This document shows, piece after piece, positions 53,647 to 64,000 of a DNA stretch of 64,000 nucleotides. This DNA comes from Isoetes taiwanensis (Eukaryota > Streptophyta > Lycopodiopsida > Isoetales > Isoetaceae), in the NCBI GenBank assembly GCA_021234155.1, contig JAJEKV010000011.1:9839712-9903711 (forward strand), written 5' to 3'. A model generated the notes under the pieces. It had not been told where the DNA came from, made no database searches, and was given only the letters and a program-made list of their open reading frames with translations. Positions within the stretch are counted from its first letter, which is position 1. Every line of letters begins with the position of its first letter. A program made the position numbers and the translations under genes.

Positions 53647-55611
53647 TTAGTAGATGCTTTTCAAGCAATGCGCGGTCATGTCAACATCAACAATAAACCA
53701 CGTCCTAGAGAACACAAAGGTGATCTCATCATCGGTTATTATTATGAGATACGATGCATCTACCCCTCTAAAACATGATTCTCGGCAAATCAAGCCTTCA
53801 AGCTTACCGCCGGGAGCGGGGTTGATAGCATCGTTGATGGTACGGCCCTGAGATTCCCGCATGAAGTCCGGATAGTGCTTCTCAAGGTCTATCTTCATCA
53901 CCCAGGTAGCATCTTCAACTGGTAAGTGCTTCCACTTGACCAAGTATTGCAACATTTGAGTCCTTCTGGTCTGTTTGTAAGCTCGATCAAGAAGAGCTTC
54001 GGGCACTATTTCCAGCTGCTCTTCAGTCATTTCTAGGAGGGTAGGGGTATCCAAAACCTCCTCTGGATCAGGGGTGTGTTGCTTCAGAAGACTCACGTGA
54101 AAGACCTTGTGGATCTTCAGGCGGGGTGGCAAGTCCAAGTGATATGCCTGTTCTCCCACGCGTTCAGTAATCCTGAACGGTCCAGCCCATCTGGGTGCCA
54201 ACTTCTTACAGTTACCAATTTTAAGCTTGGCTTGTTTTACTTTGATCTTAAGCCAAACTGATTCGCCCACCTGGAAGATCCGTGGGGTTCGGTGCTTATC
54301 TGCTAGACTCTTCTGACGACTGCGTGCGGCCAATAAGTAACCCCGAACTTCTTCCACCAAGGCCTGCATTTCTAAAAGGAGTTGTTGAGAGACCTCCACT
54401 TTAGAAACAGGGTTATGCCACGTGTCTGGAGTAAGACATTGGTAGCCATAATTTATCATGAATGGAGACATCTTTGAAGACTCCTGCTTGGTACTGTTAT
54501 AGGCGAACTCTACGAGATAAATATAATCCGCCCATTGTGATTGTTTACTCCATACATAGCTTCGTAGCATATCTTCGATAATACGATTGACACGTTCCGT
54601 TTGACCATCTGTCTGAGGATGGTAAGCTGTACTCATGGCAAGCTTGGTCTGAATGGTGGCGAAGAAATCCTTCCAGAATGCACTGACAAACTTAGGATCC
54701 CTATCTGATACAATTACTCTAGGCATCCCGTGCAACCTGAAAATCTCTTTTGCAAAAAGCAAGGCGGTGTCGAAGGCGGTGTCCGTGGTGCGACATGGCA
54801 AGAAGTGAGCCATCTTTGATAATTTGTCGACCACTACCATTAATGCATCATATCCACAGAGAGTGCGTGGAAGGCCCACAATGAAATCCATGGTTATAAC
54901 TTCCCACTTGGCATTGGGCACATCCAAAGGTTGCAACTCCCCTGGAACTCTTAATTGCTCCGCCTTGGTTTGCTGACAAACCTGACACTGCTTGATGTAC
55001 CTAGCAATATCCTTCTTCATCGAAGGCCAAAAATAGCTGGAGCGGATCTTAAAGTAAGTTTTCATAAAACCCGCATGTCCCGCTATAGGGCTGTTGTGTG
55101 TGTCATGGAGAATCAGCTTTCGCACGCCTGAAGTCACTGGCATACACAACTTATCTTTGTGATATAATAAATTGCCTTCTTTCTTATATGATCGGAATGC
55201 TTCACGTTCTTTATTGGTACGGGCTTCCCTACCCAAACTTTCCCAAATATTACAGAATTCGGGATCTGTGGCCAGGGTCTGTTCTATCTGCTTCCCAAAC
55301 TCGCTGGTGAGTGTGGAAATGGCGTTACAATGGGTCCGGGTTATAAAGGGATGACGTGACAAAGCATCCGCAACCACATTGTGCTTCCCTGGTTTATATA
55401 CAATCTCGAAGTCATATTCCTCGAGGAATTCCATCCATCTTCGCTGGCGGAGATTCAGATTTGGCTGGGTGGATAGATAGCGGAGACTCTGATGATCCGT
55501 ATCCAGCTGAAATCTTCTACCAAGAAGGTAGTGTCTCCAAATACGGAGAGCACGCATAACCGCCAAAGAACTCCCGATCATGGGTAGGATATCGCCGTTT
55601 GCATCATTCAT
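53647..55611 (-). CDS. Chromovirus pol: RNase H end, integrase, chromodomain
   Basis: 654 codons uninterrupted. Residues 1-90: end of RNase H (LDTDHQSL, NVVADALSR). Integrase zinc finger H172-x6-H179-x29-C209-x2-C212. Catalytic triad D242 (MDFIVGLP), D303 (VSDRDPKF), E339 (QTDGQTERVNR). GPY/F-like block at 470-495 (PRWAGPFRI). Chromodomain at about 538-583 (PEALLDRAYKQTRRTQMLQY, LVKWKHLPVEDATW). All key residues are present. The first residues are internal, not a true start: the polyprotein is broken just upstream. The chromodomain usually tethers integration to chromatin marked by histone methylation. The C-terminal 60 residues look like read-through into UTR. Confidence 0.9.
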   Translation of the reverse strand: MNDANGDILPMIGSSLAVMRALRIWRHYLLGRRFQLDTDHQSLRYLSTQPNLNLRQRRWMEFLEEYDFEIVYKPGKHNVVADALSRHPFITRTHCNAISTLTSEFGKQIEQTLATDPEFCNIWESLGREARTNKEREAFRSYKKEGNLLYHKDKLCMPVTSGVRKLILHDTHNSPIAGHAGFMKTYFKIRSSYFWPSMKKDIARYIKQCQVCQQTKAEQLRVPGELQPLDVPNAKWEVITMDFIVGLPRTLCGYDALMVVVDKLSKMAHFLPCRTTDTAFDTALLFAKEIFRLHGMPRVIVSDRDPKFVSAFWKDFFATIQTKLAMSTAYHPQTDGQTERVNRIIEDMLRSYVWSKQSQWADYIYLVEFAYNSTKQESSKMSPFMINYGYQCLTPDTWHNPVSKVEVSQQLLLEMQALVEEVRGYLLAARSRQKSLADKHRTPRIFQVGESVWLKIKVKQAKLKIGNCKKLAPRWAGPFRITERVGEQAYHLDLPPRLKIHKVFHVSLLKQHTPDPEEVLDTPTLLEMTEEQLEIVPEALLDRAYKQTRRTQMLQYLVKWKHLPVEDATWVMKIDLEKHYPDFMRESQGRTINDAINPAPGGKLEGLICRESCFRGVDASYLIIITDDEITFVFSRTWFIVDVDMTAHCLKSIY

Positions 55612-55691
55612 CTTCTTTGAATCGTAGAGGGCAACAACTCTCCCTCCTCGCGATTAAGACTCCACCGGTAGCTATCTTACTAGCATCGGCG

Positions 55692-56912
55692 CTACCGATT
55701 TATCCTTTTCGTGGATCGAGGCAAGGTAAGGACCGGTGCGGATGTTAAAGCATCCTTGAGCTTCTGAAAGCCGACTTGGACTTTTGCTTTCCAATGTTCC
55801 ATCCAATCCTTCACTTTCTCATGCCTTGTGAGATTAGTAAGAGGTGCGGCAATTGTTGCAAAATCCTTAACAAATTTCCGATAATATCCTGCGAGTCCCA
55901 AGAAACTCCGGACCTCTGAAACATTAGCCGGAATGGGCCAATCCTTTCTTGCTTCTATCTTGGCTGGTCTCAGCAATTCCTTCTGCTGAAATAATATGCC
56001 CCAAATAGTCAACCCTTGGAGTGGCGAACTTGCATTTAGAGAACTTGGCGAAGAGTCGATGGCGTCTTAGCTTCCGTAAAAGCCAATCAAGATGTTGTTC
56101 ATGTTGCTGCAAGGTTTTACTATAGATGAGAATGTCATCAAAGAAAATGACAACAAAGTCATCCAAGTATTGGCGGAAGATGTCATTCATCAACCGCATA
56201 AACGCTGGTGTGGGCATTGGTCAATCCAAAAGGCATGACGGTGAATTCATAATGCCCATATCTGGTGCGGCGCCGCACTTATGAATGTCCGCCTCCTTTA
56301 TCCTTATCCGATGGTACCCGAGCGCAAATCAATCTTTGAGAAATATTTTGCCCTTGTAACTCGGTCCATAAGATCATCCGCCCTAGGCAAAGCATAGCGA
56401 TTCTTGATGGTATGCTTATTGAGTTGCCTATAATCAATACACATCCTTAAGGAGCCATCTTTCTTCTTGACAAAAAGAATAGGAGCGCCAAATGGTGAAA
56501 CACTGGGCCGAATAAACCCCAGATTCAGTAACTCTTGTAGTTGTTTCTTAAGCTCCGCTAACTCGAGGGCTCATTCTGCACGGGCTTTCCTTGGTAGGCT
56601 TAGTACCGGTTCAAGAGTTATCTCACATTCTACCCCTCCGAAAGGAGGAAGCTTGTGGATCTCATCCGGAAAAAGATCGCTAAATTCTTGAAGAAGGATA
56701 GCAATGTCTGGTGGTAAGGCGTCGATTACTTGCTTCTGCTTGGAGTCAGACTCAATGGAGGCAAGTGTAATGAGGCAAAGGAGTTCATGCCCGCGTATAG
56801 CCTTTTCTAACTGCTTTATTGACATTGACTGCATAGCGGAGTGGAATGAATCACCTTTTATAGTCACACGTGCTCCATTAGCGGCGTTTGAAGGTGACCT
56901 CCCGTTTCTCAC
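55692..56912 (-). pseudogene. Chromovirus reverse transcriptase, frameshifted
   Basis: In order: IAILLQEFSDLFPDEIHKLP and [36 protein letters not shown] near 56440; FRQYLDDFVVIFFDDILIYS (active-site F-x-DD) with [15 protein letters not shown]; then [20 protein letters not shown] and RKFVKDFA. The standard Ty3 RT set, split by at least four shifts at 55.6-56.6 kb. Confidence 0.85.
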
Positions 56913-57342
56913 GCGATCTATGTTGGCCTTTGGCGTGATGCTAAAAACTCCATTCCAACAATAAGATCATATTTGCCAATGTCCATTAACTCAAAGACCC
57001 AAGGCAACCGTGCACACGACAACCGCATCTTAAGGTTAATACTGGCGCCATGAGTGTGTCCGATCTTACCACCGGCTAATGTGGATCGGCTTAGGTCGGA
57101 TCTCAACGTTTCTAGTCTGCGATGCACAGGCCATTCTAGGAGAAGCAAAATTATGCGTACTACCCGTGGTCCATCAAAATTATGAAGGGCTTATTGCCTA
57201 CTTGGCCTATTGTAGAAATAATGAAGAGGTTGACTTTCAGCGTTACTGTTTTTCTATAGCGGCAAGAATATGAGACGCACCGCGTGAATGTACTTTCGGA
57301 GCCTCGTCCTCCGCAGGGGAGATTGGACTCGGATCTTCCCAA
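56913..57342 (-). pseudogene. Chromovirus protease
   Basis: NKPFIILMDHGSTHNF (about 57150-57180) has the aspartic protease loop with D-H-G in place of D-S/T-G. It is followed, after a shift, by FELMDIGKYDLIVGMEFLAS. The His is unusual and may be a substitution or a miscall. Confidence 0.65.
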
Positions 57343-58562
57343 TCAAGGTCGGCCATGGCCACCGGGCAAACCTGCGTGGACGTGCACGGGCAATTACATG
57401 AAGTGTCCGGGCCCTCATACACCAGAAGCTTGCCTTATCCCGGCGGAGCTGTTCTCTCCGCCTCTTTAGGAATGGACCGTAAGAGGCCCCCGAATTTCCT
57501 TTTGCCGGCATTGTTCTTGCTTATCCGGCGTGCTAAAGGCGACTTTCTTCTCTGGCGGCCGTAAGAATTGTCTTTGAGAGGGTCCGGACTTGGCTTAACG
57601 GGTTTGTAAGGCGTGGGCCCGGTGGTCACAGTAAGGAGCAGGTCGCGGATAACGTTCCTTGGTGTGTCCTCCCTCGAGGCTTAATGCCTTAGCTTCCCTG
57701 GCCTCTACTGATTTTGGGTCTATGGCCTTGACCATGCGTTTAATGGATGGGGCCAACCCTTCAATGTAGCCCTCACGCCCTTTTTTCATTCATTCCCGGT
57801 ACATACAACCTTAAGCATAAATTCATCCGTGTAGGCCTGAACGGACATGCCCTTCGCTCCAACCTTGTAGAAGGTCTCAACCGTTGGCATTTGTGCGCCT
57901 TTGGCACATAATGCGATTTAAAAGCCTTAGCTTAACTTTTTGAACTTGCATCCGCTCCCGTCCGTGTGCTTGGCTCGCATAACCCTTCCACCAAATACGG
58001 GCAGCTCGGTGAAGGTTGGTGGTGGCGACCTTCCTCGTATCCTTCTCCGCCATTCCATATGACTTCCCAAATTCCTTCATCTCATCCAACCAAGATTCTC
58101 GCATTTCAAGCCTCCTCCGATTTCCCATCAAACCGAGCGGCTTCGGTTCTTCCATCCATATACTAGTTATGGTCGTGTCAACGGTTTTTCGGTATTCCTT
58201 ATCCTTACGCCTCGAATGGTCACTGTCTGATAGCGATGACCCCGAAGACACCGAAGTGGTTGAATGTGAGAAAGCGGCACTATCCTTAGAGGAACTTCGG
58301 TGACGCTTAGGATGAGTCCTCCTTTGTACAGGTACAGGGCTAGCTCTGGGAGAAGATGGTCATTGTGTGCGTGGACTCAATGGTCGCGAGGTAATTCCGG
58401 TCCGTCCTCCTGAGTTTGTTGCAGTGGATTGGTATGCAACACATAGGCCTGTAATTCGCCGAGTTGCCTCTTCATTAACATCAATTCTTGTTCAGGAGTA
58501 AGCCTACTGACATTGGAGGGTGTTTGCCAAGCGGCATTACGTACACCGTCTATAGGGAGCAT
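57343..58562 (-). pseudogene. Chromovirus gag, frameshifted
   Basis: 58562-58377 reads MLPIDGVRNAAWQTPSNVSR and LTPEQELMLMKRQLGELQAY. 58251-57877 contains ESWLDEMKEFGKSYGMAEKD and LHRAARIWWKGYA (gag retrotransposon domain). A zinc knuckle is expected near 57400, where only fragments of a C..H..C pattern remain. Confidence 0.7.
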
Positions 58563-58794
58563 TCATGAATATACAAGCAGATTTACATTAATGTACAATC
58601 CTTTTTAAAATAATCGAGACAAAAAGAATATACAAACAGAAAACAATATTTTTATTTCATTCAAGTTGAGTACAAAACAAGTTGATTGGTACATGGGTTG
58701 AGACGAAAGTAGGTATGATACAGTGGAAACTCTTAAAGTTCTATTCGCACACAGCGTAACAGCAACAAAGAAAACATAACGGAAGAGACCAAGC

Positions 58795-59283
58795 CTAGGG
58801 GTTGGCGAAGGGGTACAGGATCGCGTAGCGGGTACTCTCCCGTACAGCTCGGACGAGTTTATAGCGTGCCCAGGCTTGGACAATGATTGCTTGGTACTCC
58901 CATGTCGGGCTGATAATCAGAAGGTTAAAGAGCCTTCGCATAGCATAAAAGAGTTGCCAAAGGTGGTCGTTGGCGTCCTCGAAGGCTTCGTGCCTGCTCA
59001 TATTCCAGTAGTCCCAGGTACGACACAGGGTCATCTTCAGATCTTCAAGAGCTCGATCCCTAAGGATGTTAACTATCTCCAGCCCTTTGTCAGGGTCGTA
59101 GAGTTCTCCTGGCGGCGGTGGTTCGATCTCATAGCCTTCCTCCCACTCTGGATATTCACCATATCGCTGGCCATAGTCTTGATCCGGTGGTCCAGGATCG
59201 TCTCTCCTAACCATATCGGTGATTCTTTCCTCATATTCCCAAATGGTTTCCTCTGCAACATAGTTGGAATGAATAGAGAACAT
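58795..59283 (-). CDS. Intact 162-codon ORF upstream of chromovirus gag
   Basis: Reads MFSIHSNYVAEETIWEYEER, then DPGPPDQDYGQRYGEYPEWE, a Pro/Glu-rich hinge, and a helical C-terminal half (LEDLKMTLCRTWDYWNMSRH, WQLFYAMRRLFNLLIISP, ARYKLVRAVREST). Trp/Tyr-rich, acidic first half; no domain recognised. On the same strand as gag and 230 bases upstream of it. Could be an extra ORF of the element or a host exon left of a lost 5' LTR. It is the only frame near here without a break. Confidence 0.5.
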   Translation of the reverse strand: MFSIHSNYVAEETIWEYEERITDMVRRDDPGPPDQDYGQRYGEYPEWEEGYEIEPPPPGELYDPDKGLEIVNILRDRALEDLKMTLCRTWDYWNMSRHEAFEDANDHLWQLFYAMRRLFNLLIISPTWEYQAIIVQAWARYKLVRAVRESTRYAILYPFANP

Positions 59284-59451
59284 TTTGTAATTCCACTATA
59301 TTCTAAACTTTAATGCTTTTGAAGAGGATGTCATAAAAAAGACACAATTCAGTTATACTAATCAAGAGAACTTTGTATTTAATAATTAAATAAGGTACAC
59401 CATTTTTCAATATGGTCCAAACAATTGCCAATCCAAAATCTCATAAATACA

Positions 59452-59452
<1 letters not shown>
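59284..59452. other. Short spacer, nothing recognised
   Basis: AT-rich; no 5' LTR of the chromovirus is visible here or further right. Confidence 0.5.

Positions 59453-59494
<42 letters not shown>
59453..59494. repeat. (TA)n microsatellite
   Basis: About 20 TA units. Confidence 0.95.
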
Positions 59495-59497
<3 letters not shown>

Positions 59498-59549
59498 TTA
59501 GCACGTCCTACGGTGCATGTTCCTACGATGCAAGCTGCTGTCGGTGCAT

Positions 59550-60280
59550 TTTTCAAGATTGCAAAGATTACCTCAAGATTCCTCTAGTGTAGATTTCTAA
59601 AGATTTTATAAAGATTCCCTTAGAATCTCATAAGTACCCTTAGATTTCATGAGACTTCCTTAGGTTTTATGGGATTCTCTTAGATTCTATGAAGATTCTT
59701 TTGGATTCCCCGAGCTTCCCTTTAATTTTATGAGATTTCGTTAGATTCTCCTAGATTTTATGAGATTGCCTTGGATTCTAGGCCTAGGGTTTTACCTTCG
59801 ATTGATGTGAAAACTTGGTTACACAAAGTACTGATAGCTAGATGCCAAACATAATTTTTGCTAGGCTTTTGTCTCGATATTTAAATAAGCTTGTATATGC
59901 TTCTTCATACGGATTTGATGGCATTTTTAATTCCTCTTGATGGAATTGTTATAGTATATGCTTATTTGAGTGTCGTGTACATATGTTGTCTAAGAATGGG
60001 TTTCAGAGAAATTTGCGACAAGATTCTCCTAGATCCCATTAAGATTCTCTAAGACTATTTAAGATTCCATAAACTAGATTTCCTCAAGATTCCCCTAGAT
60101 TCGTTCAAGATTCCATTGGATTCTTTAAGATTATCTTAGGATTTTCGATAAATTCCTTAGATTAAACTAACATTCTCTTAAGATTCTATAGATTTTCTCC
60201 TAGATTCTTTAAGATTCCACGAAGCTTCCCTTAGATTCCTTAGGATTCTAGAAAGATTCTCTTGGAAGGTTCTCTCAGAA
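59550..60280. repeat. Degenerate AGATTC(C/T)(C/T)TTAGATT minisatellite
   Basis: Some 30 variants of (A)AGATTC(T/C)(C/T)(T/C)TAGATT(C/T)(T)ATGA; no coding frame. A non-repeat interruption lies at about 59800-60020. Confidence 0.8.
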
Positions 60281-61479
60281 ATTTTGCACAATTGCTGAAG
60301 CTTTTGTCAAAATTTGCCTAGATTCACTAAACTTGCTTGGATATTCCTTGGATACTCAAATTTTAGTTTCATGGTGCACATAGTTAAATTTAGGTTGGAT
60401 GTATTTTCAAGCAAGTTCCAATAAGTCTTCTTTGACCGCTTTGACTAAGCGCACAAGTTTGTAGGTTATTTAGTCCTTGTGCGGTGTTTTGGAGACACCA
60501 AAAATGATTTGCCGATGATTGGAGGCAAATGAGCAAGGTAAAAGCTGGCCCCGATTTGCCTAATATCAGCCAAATTTGGAAATTGCCACACAAAAATTTG
60601 GAGAATCATCAAACGTAACAAAGCTCGAGATTGATTTTAAGATTCATGGAATGAAACCGGGTTCGAGGTCCAATTTGATGGCTTTGATGGCCAATTGATT
60701 TCATCTAGATTAACCTTTTAGGCTCTACGAACTTTGGATATGAGCATGCATGTTATGCGAAACTAGAATTCCTATCTTTATTCGAAATGTTGAAGGGGCT
60801 AGTGTTTTAGGTTGGCAACTTAAAGATGTTGCCATGGGCCCCTTGGAAAATATACATATTTGTACCAATAATTTCATCAAAACAATGTGTTATTTTATTG
60901 GTAGATGTTATACAATAAATATGGTTTGCCATTTTTCGTTTGAAATCAAGGATGTTGAGTATTGACATTAAAAATTGTGCGCTTACATTGGATAATTGTG
61001 GTACATGAGAATGGCTATGCCACCAAAATATATTATTGTATAAAGAGAGGCTTAATTCATATGTGTCAATTAGCTGAAAAAACAACTTAAATCTTTGGGT
61101 GCTAATATAAAGTTGTGCAAATTAAAATTCTATTTTTGCTTCTCCTTAGTCGTATATTATAGTCAATCGCATAACGGGTGCCAATAAGACTATCAACATA
61201 CTTTGCTAATGTCTTTAGTACAATTGGAACCTTTGCGAGCTGAAGTTGAAAGGTTTTTATAGCCCAATCCCTTTTTTTCCATTCAAGAGGAACCTCCACG
61301 CCAAACATGGAATTAAATTATATGTATTGTTATGCAAGACTGGTTCGAGGGAGATCTTGGGACCTAAACGCCATCATAAGCTATAGAGAGAAGGACAATT
61401 TATAGTGTGGTTGAGTAGGGATAAGCCTAAACTTCTTACCAATAAAAGATTAACAAATACAACTTGCAACAAATTTAAA
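60281..61479. other. Intergenic, isolated exon-like piece
   Basis: Mostly unrecognised. The minus strand at 61308-61102 reads MFGVEVPLEWKKRDWAIKTF and LAKYVDSLIGTRYAIDYN, coding-like but not recognised. Confidence 0.35.
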
Positions 61480-62200
61480 CTTCTTGCCAATGAAAGATTA
61501 CCAAATACACCACTTTCATGTCTTGATGCAAGCTTGCTTGTTGAATATGAACAACTCCAAATTGCCTTTGGAAAACAATTTTCTAAGCAAATGCCTCTAA
61601 TTTACATGAGTTGGTAAAGAGCTCTTCATTTGCCATCATAATGTAAATGATGATGTTATAGAGCTAGGCAAGTTCGCCATCATAGTTATCGAAGAAGATC
61701 CGGTGGATTTGGTCACCCCCATACCAATCAGGGCAGAACGTGTGGCTGCAATTAAATAAAACATATTCATATATAGGTCCAAAGCAACTATACCTATGAA
61801 GCATTGTGACCCCTCGAATTCCTATGAAGCATTGTGACCCCTCGAATTGAATGATGAAATTGAAAAAACTTCTTGCCAATGAAAGATTACCAAATACAAA
61901 GATGCAATACCTCTTTTTTCATGTCTTGATGCAATTGCCTTTGGAAAACAATTTTCTAAGCAAATGCCTCTAATTTACATGAGTTGGTAAAGAGCTCTTC
62001 TTTGCCATCATAATGTAACAGATGATGTTATAGAGCTAGGCAAGTTCGCCATATCAGGAAGATCCGTGGATTTGGTCACCCCCATACCAATCGTAGGCAG
62101 AACGTGTGGCTCCAATTAAATAAAACATATTCATATATAGGTCCAAAGCAACTATACCTATGAAGCATTGTGACCCCTCGAATTGAATGATGAAATTGAA
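61480..62200. repeat. Tandem segmental duplication, about 350-380 bp
   Basis: CTTCTTGCCAATGAAAGATT ... ACCTATGAAGCATTGTGACC occurs at 61480-61830 and 61868-62190. Minus-strand reading gives FIIQFEGSQCFIG and DWYGGDQIH in both copies. Copies differ mostly by short indels near CAG/CTG words (for example GGTGG/GTGG, AATCAGGGCAG/AATCGTAGGCAG). Confidence 0.85.
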
Positions 62201-62492
62201 ACTTTCCAATCTAGGGTTGAATTCACAAGAGATGTACATCAAAACTTTATTATATAAAAAGCTTAATAGAATAGAATACAATAGAATAGAAAATGACATG
62301 CATTACTTGAGCCTAACACATGAGTACATACCTATGAGTGCATTACTTTTGCCTGTGTATTCTCCCTTCGAAAGTTTACATATAGTTGTGCAAAAAAGGT
62401 GCCATGCCATAACTAAGAAAATACATGCCTCCTAAGATCAAAAAATCTCCGTGGATGTTTAAAATTGTCTCTTCATTGCATAGATTAAAAGA

Positions 62493-62602
62493 AAATATCT
62501 TGGGAACCTAAAAATTGCGTTACATCTAAAAGTTAGACCCAACTAAAATATCTTGGGAACCTAAAAATTGGGTTACATCTAAAAGTTAGACCCAACTAAA
62601 AT
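62493..62602. repeat. 54-bp tandem duplication
   Basis: AAATATCTTGGGAACCTAAA...AGTTAGACCCAACTAA repeated twice. Confidence 0.9.
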
Positions 62603-64000
62603 GTGCTGATAACTGAAAGTGTTGGACGCTCAAAAGGTAAAATAAAATGATGTTTTAAGAATGAGCGGTGGGGCCTATACTCATCTTTGCTCTTCAATTT
62701 CGGTCTCTCGGATTTGCTTATTAATGAAGACTTGCTTATTAATGAAGACGGCAACATCGAAGAACATGAACGAAGGGATGCACGGAAAATATTCTATCCT
62801 CGACGAGCTCTTCAACTCATAATATACCATAGATATGGCTTTTTAAGGTATCGAAGAACTTTTCGCTCTCAGAAACGTAAAAAGCCACAAATAAAATCTA
62901 GTTGAAGCCAAAAAGCGATGCTATAGCCGAGTAGACTTGAGGATTGATTCTCGAAATGCACTAGGTCGAAACGTAAATATGCATGTGCCATAGCATGGCC
63001 ACAAGAGCATAAAAAATCTTCAAGAAGGGCTTGCCGCATTTCATCACAACAAGATGACACAGGGCACGCCGCATTTCATTTCGCCAAGCCACACAAGTCC
63101 GGTGGCAACGATTCTATTCTCGCCATTCCATGACCTCCAACAAGCAACTTAACCGTGGACCCGATGCTTGAACTTGTCAAGAAAGCTAAGGCCTCTCGGG
63201 TGTGAGCAAATACAACCCGGTTGCTCTTGCTCCCAACAAGTTTATTTCTCTTGGCAACATGGAAGGAGTTCAAAGCAAGGTATGGAAGATAATATAGCTA
63301 CGCACACTATGGAAGCTTCACATAGCTTATGAAGTGGCAAGTGGATGTTTGCCTTGTCCGGTGTATGGCTAGACTTGGCCGCTGAAAGTTTTGGAAAGAA
63401 AGGAGCTCCTTTGGCCTTTAAGCCAATTCTTTGGGTTGCCTACCAACAAAACAAAACACCCAATAATGTTAGCCTCGTCCCCACACACGGACATATTAAA
63501 ACAAAGCCGGCCCTCAAACTTTGCATTTCTTCCTCAAAATATGGGCATAGAGCTCTCAGTCAAGGCCAAGAATCTGCCGAACACAAGCTTAGAATCTGGA
63601 AGACAAAGAATCTATTTTGCTCTAATATGCTATAGACATGGAATACAAAGAAGGATCGAAGCCTAAATGCTGGCGGACCTGCAAGACAAAATCCGAAGCC
63701 AATCCCTCTGCAAAAGCTTTGCCATTTTCTTGCCAAAGTTGCGTACATACCCTATTAGTCGCCCTTCATCTAACCTCCGCAGAGATTAAAGAAAAGAGGA
63801 AGATGGATATTGCAGCAGATTCCGGACACCGTCGCCATCGCCGTATCTGCAAGAGAGAAAAAAGAAAGAAAGATCATATCCAACAGCCGCCATCGTTTAC
63901 CTTCTTTCTGCCATCTGCCACTGCTTGAAGCCAGAATCCTCCAAGCATATCAAATCGGCCTGCTCTGGGCTGAAAAACGACTGGGTTGGAGCTTAATCTG
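62603..64000 (+). other. Coding-like plus-strand fragments, unrecognised
   Basis: 62687-62905 reads GNIEEHERRDARKIFYPRRA and YHRYGFLRYRRTF after an internal CTTATTAATGAAGA duplication. 63345-63635 reads MFALSGVWLDLAAESFGKKG and KLRIWKTKNLF. 63638-63928 is Lys/Arg-rich with a (CGCCATC) stretch. No domain recognised and frames break often; may belong to a transposon relic that continues past the window. Confidence 0.3.

Overview
The window is nuclear DNA from a land plant or close streptophyte relative with a large, repeat-rich genome. Evidence: GT-AG introns, two families of Ty3/gypsy LTR retrotransposons (one chromovirus with a chromodomain, one Tat-like with two RNase H-like domains), a Helitron, a MULE transposase relic, and several transposase-like protein families that I associate mainly with seed-free plants and charophytes. 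The lineage guess is inference; no organelle, rRNA or tRNA gene was seen. Gene density is low and most reading frames carry frameshifts.

Layout. 1-2.5 kb: plus-strand relic of a transposase-like family with one intron full of TGTGGTT repeats. 2.6-4.8 kb: possible solo LTR and tandem repeats. 4.8-14.6 kb: a minus-strand gene of at least a dozen exons whose joined domains are a leader, a long coiled coil plus RING-like finger, an FCP1-like HAD domain and a Ulp1 (C48) protease. Its second intron carries a 4.9 kb Helitron (8582-13491). 16.4-17.9 kb: MULE relic. 20.5-24.5 kb: minus-strand exons of unknown type and a DUF7869-like relic. 25.6-28.3 kb: two copies of one TATA promoter, GA-rich sequence and a small unknown gene. 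29.1-33.7 kb and 45.7-45.9 kb: a plus-strand gene with an IDGQHSVEA (ParB/DGQHR-like) segment and a C-terminal FCP1-like HAD exon. That exon is split by a 12 kb Tat-like retrotransposon (33.74-45.71 kb, pol on minus) that carries an extra antisense ORF. 46-53 kb: intergenic repeats and a LINE-like tail. 53.1-58.6 kb: minus-strand chromovirus with one visible LTR end and PPT. 58.8-59.3 kb: intact 162-codon ORF. 59.3-64 kb: repeats and unrecognised fragments.

Two things stand out. First, two neighbouring host-like genes each carry an FD(L/F)NGVL-type FCP1-like domain joined to unusual partners (RING plus Ulp1; ParB-like). Second, the two LTRs of the Tat-like element are almost identical except at CAG/CTG/CCG triplets, where they differ by clustered substitutions and indels. 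That is what miscalling at CHG-methylated sites would look like, so many frameshifts in this window may be sequence errors rather than decay.
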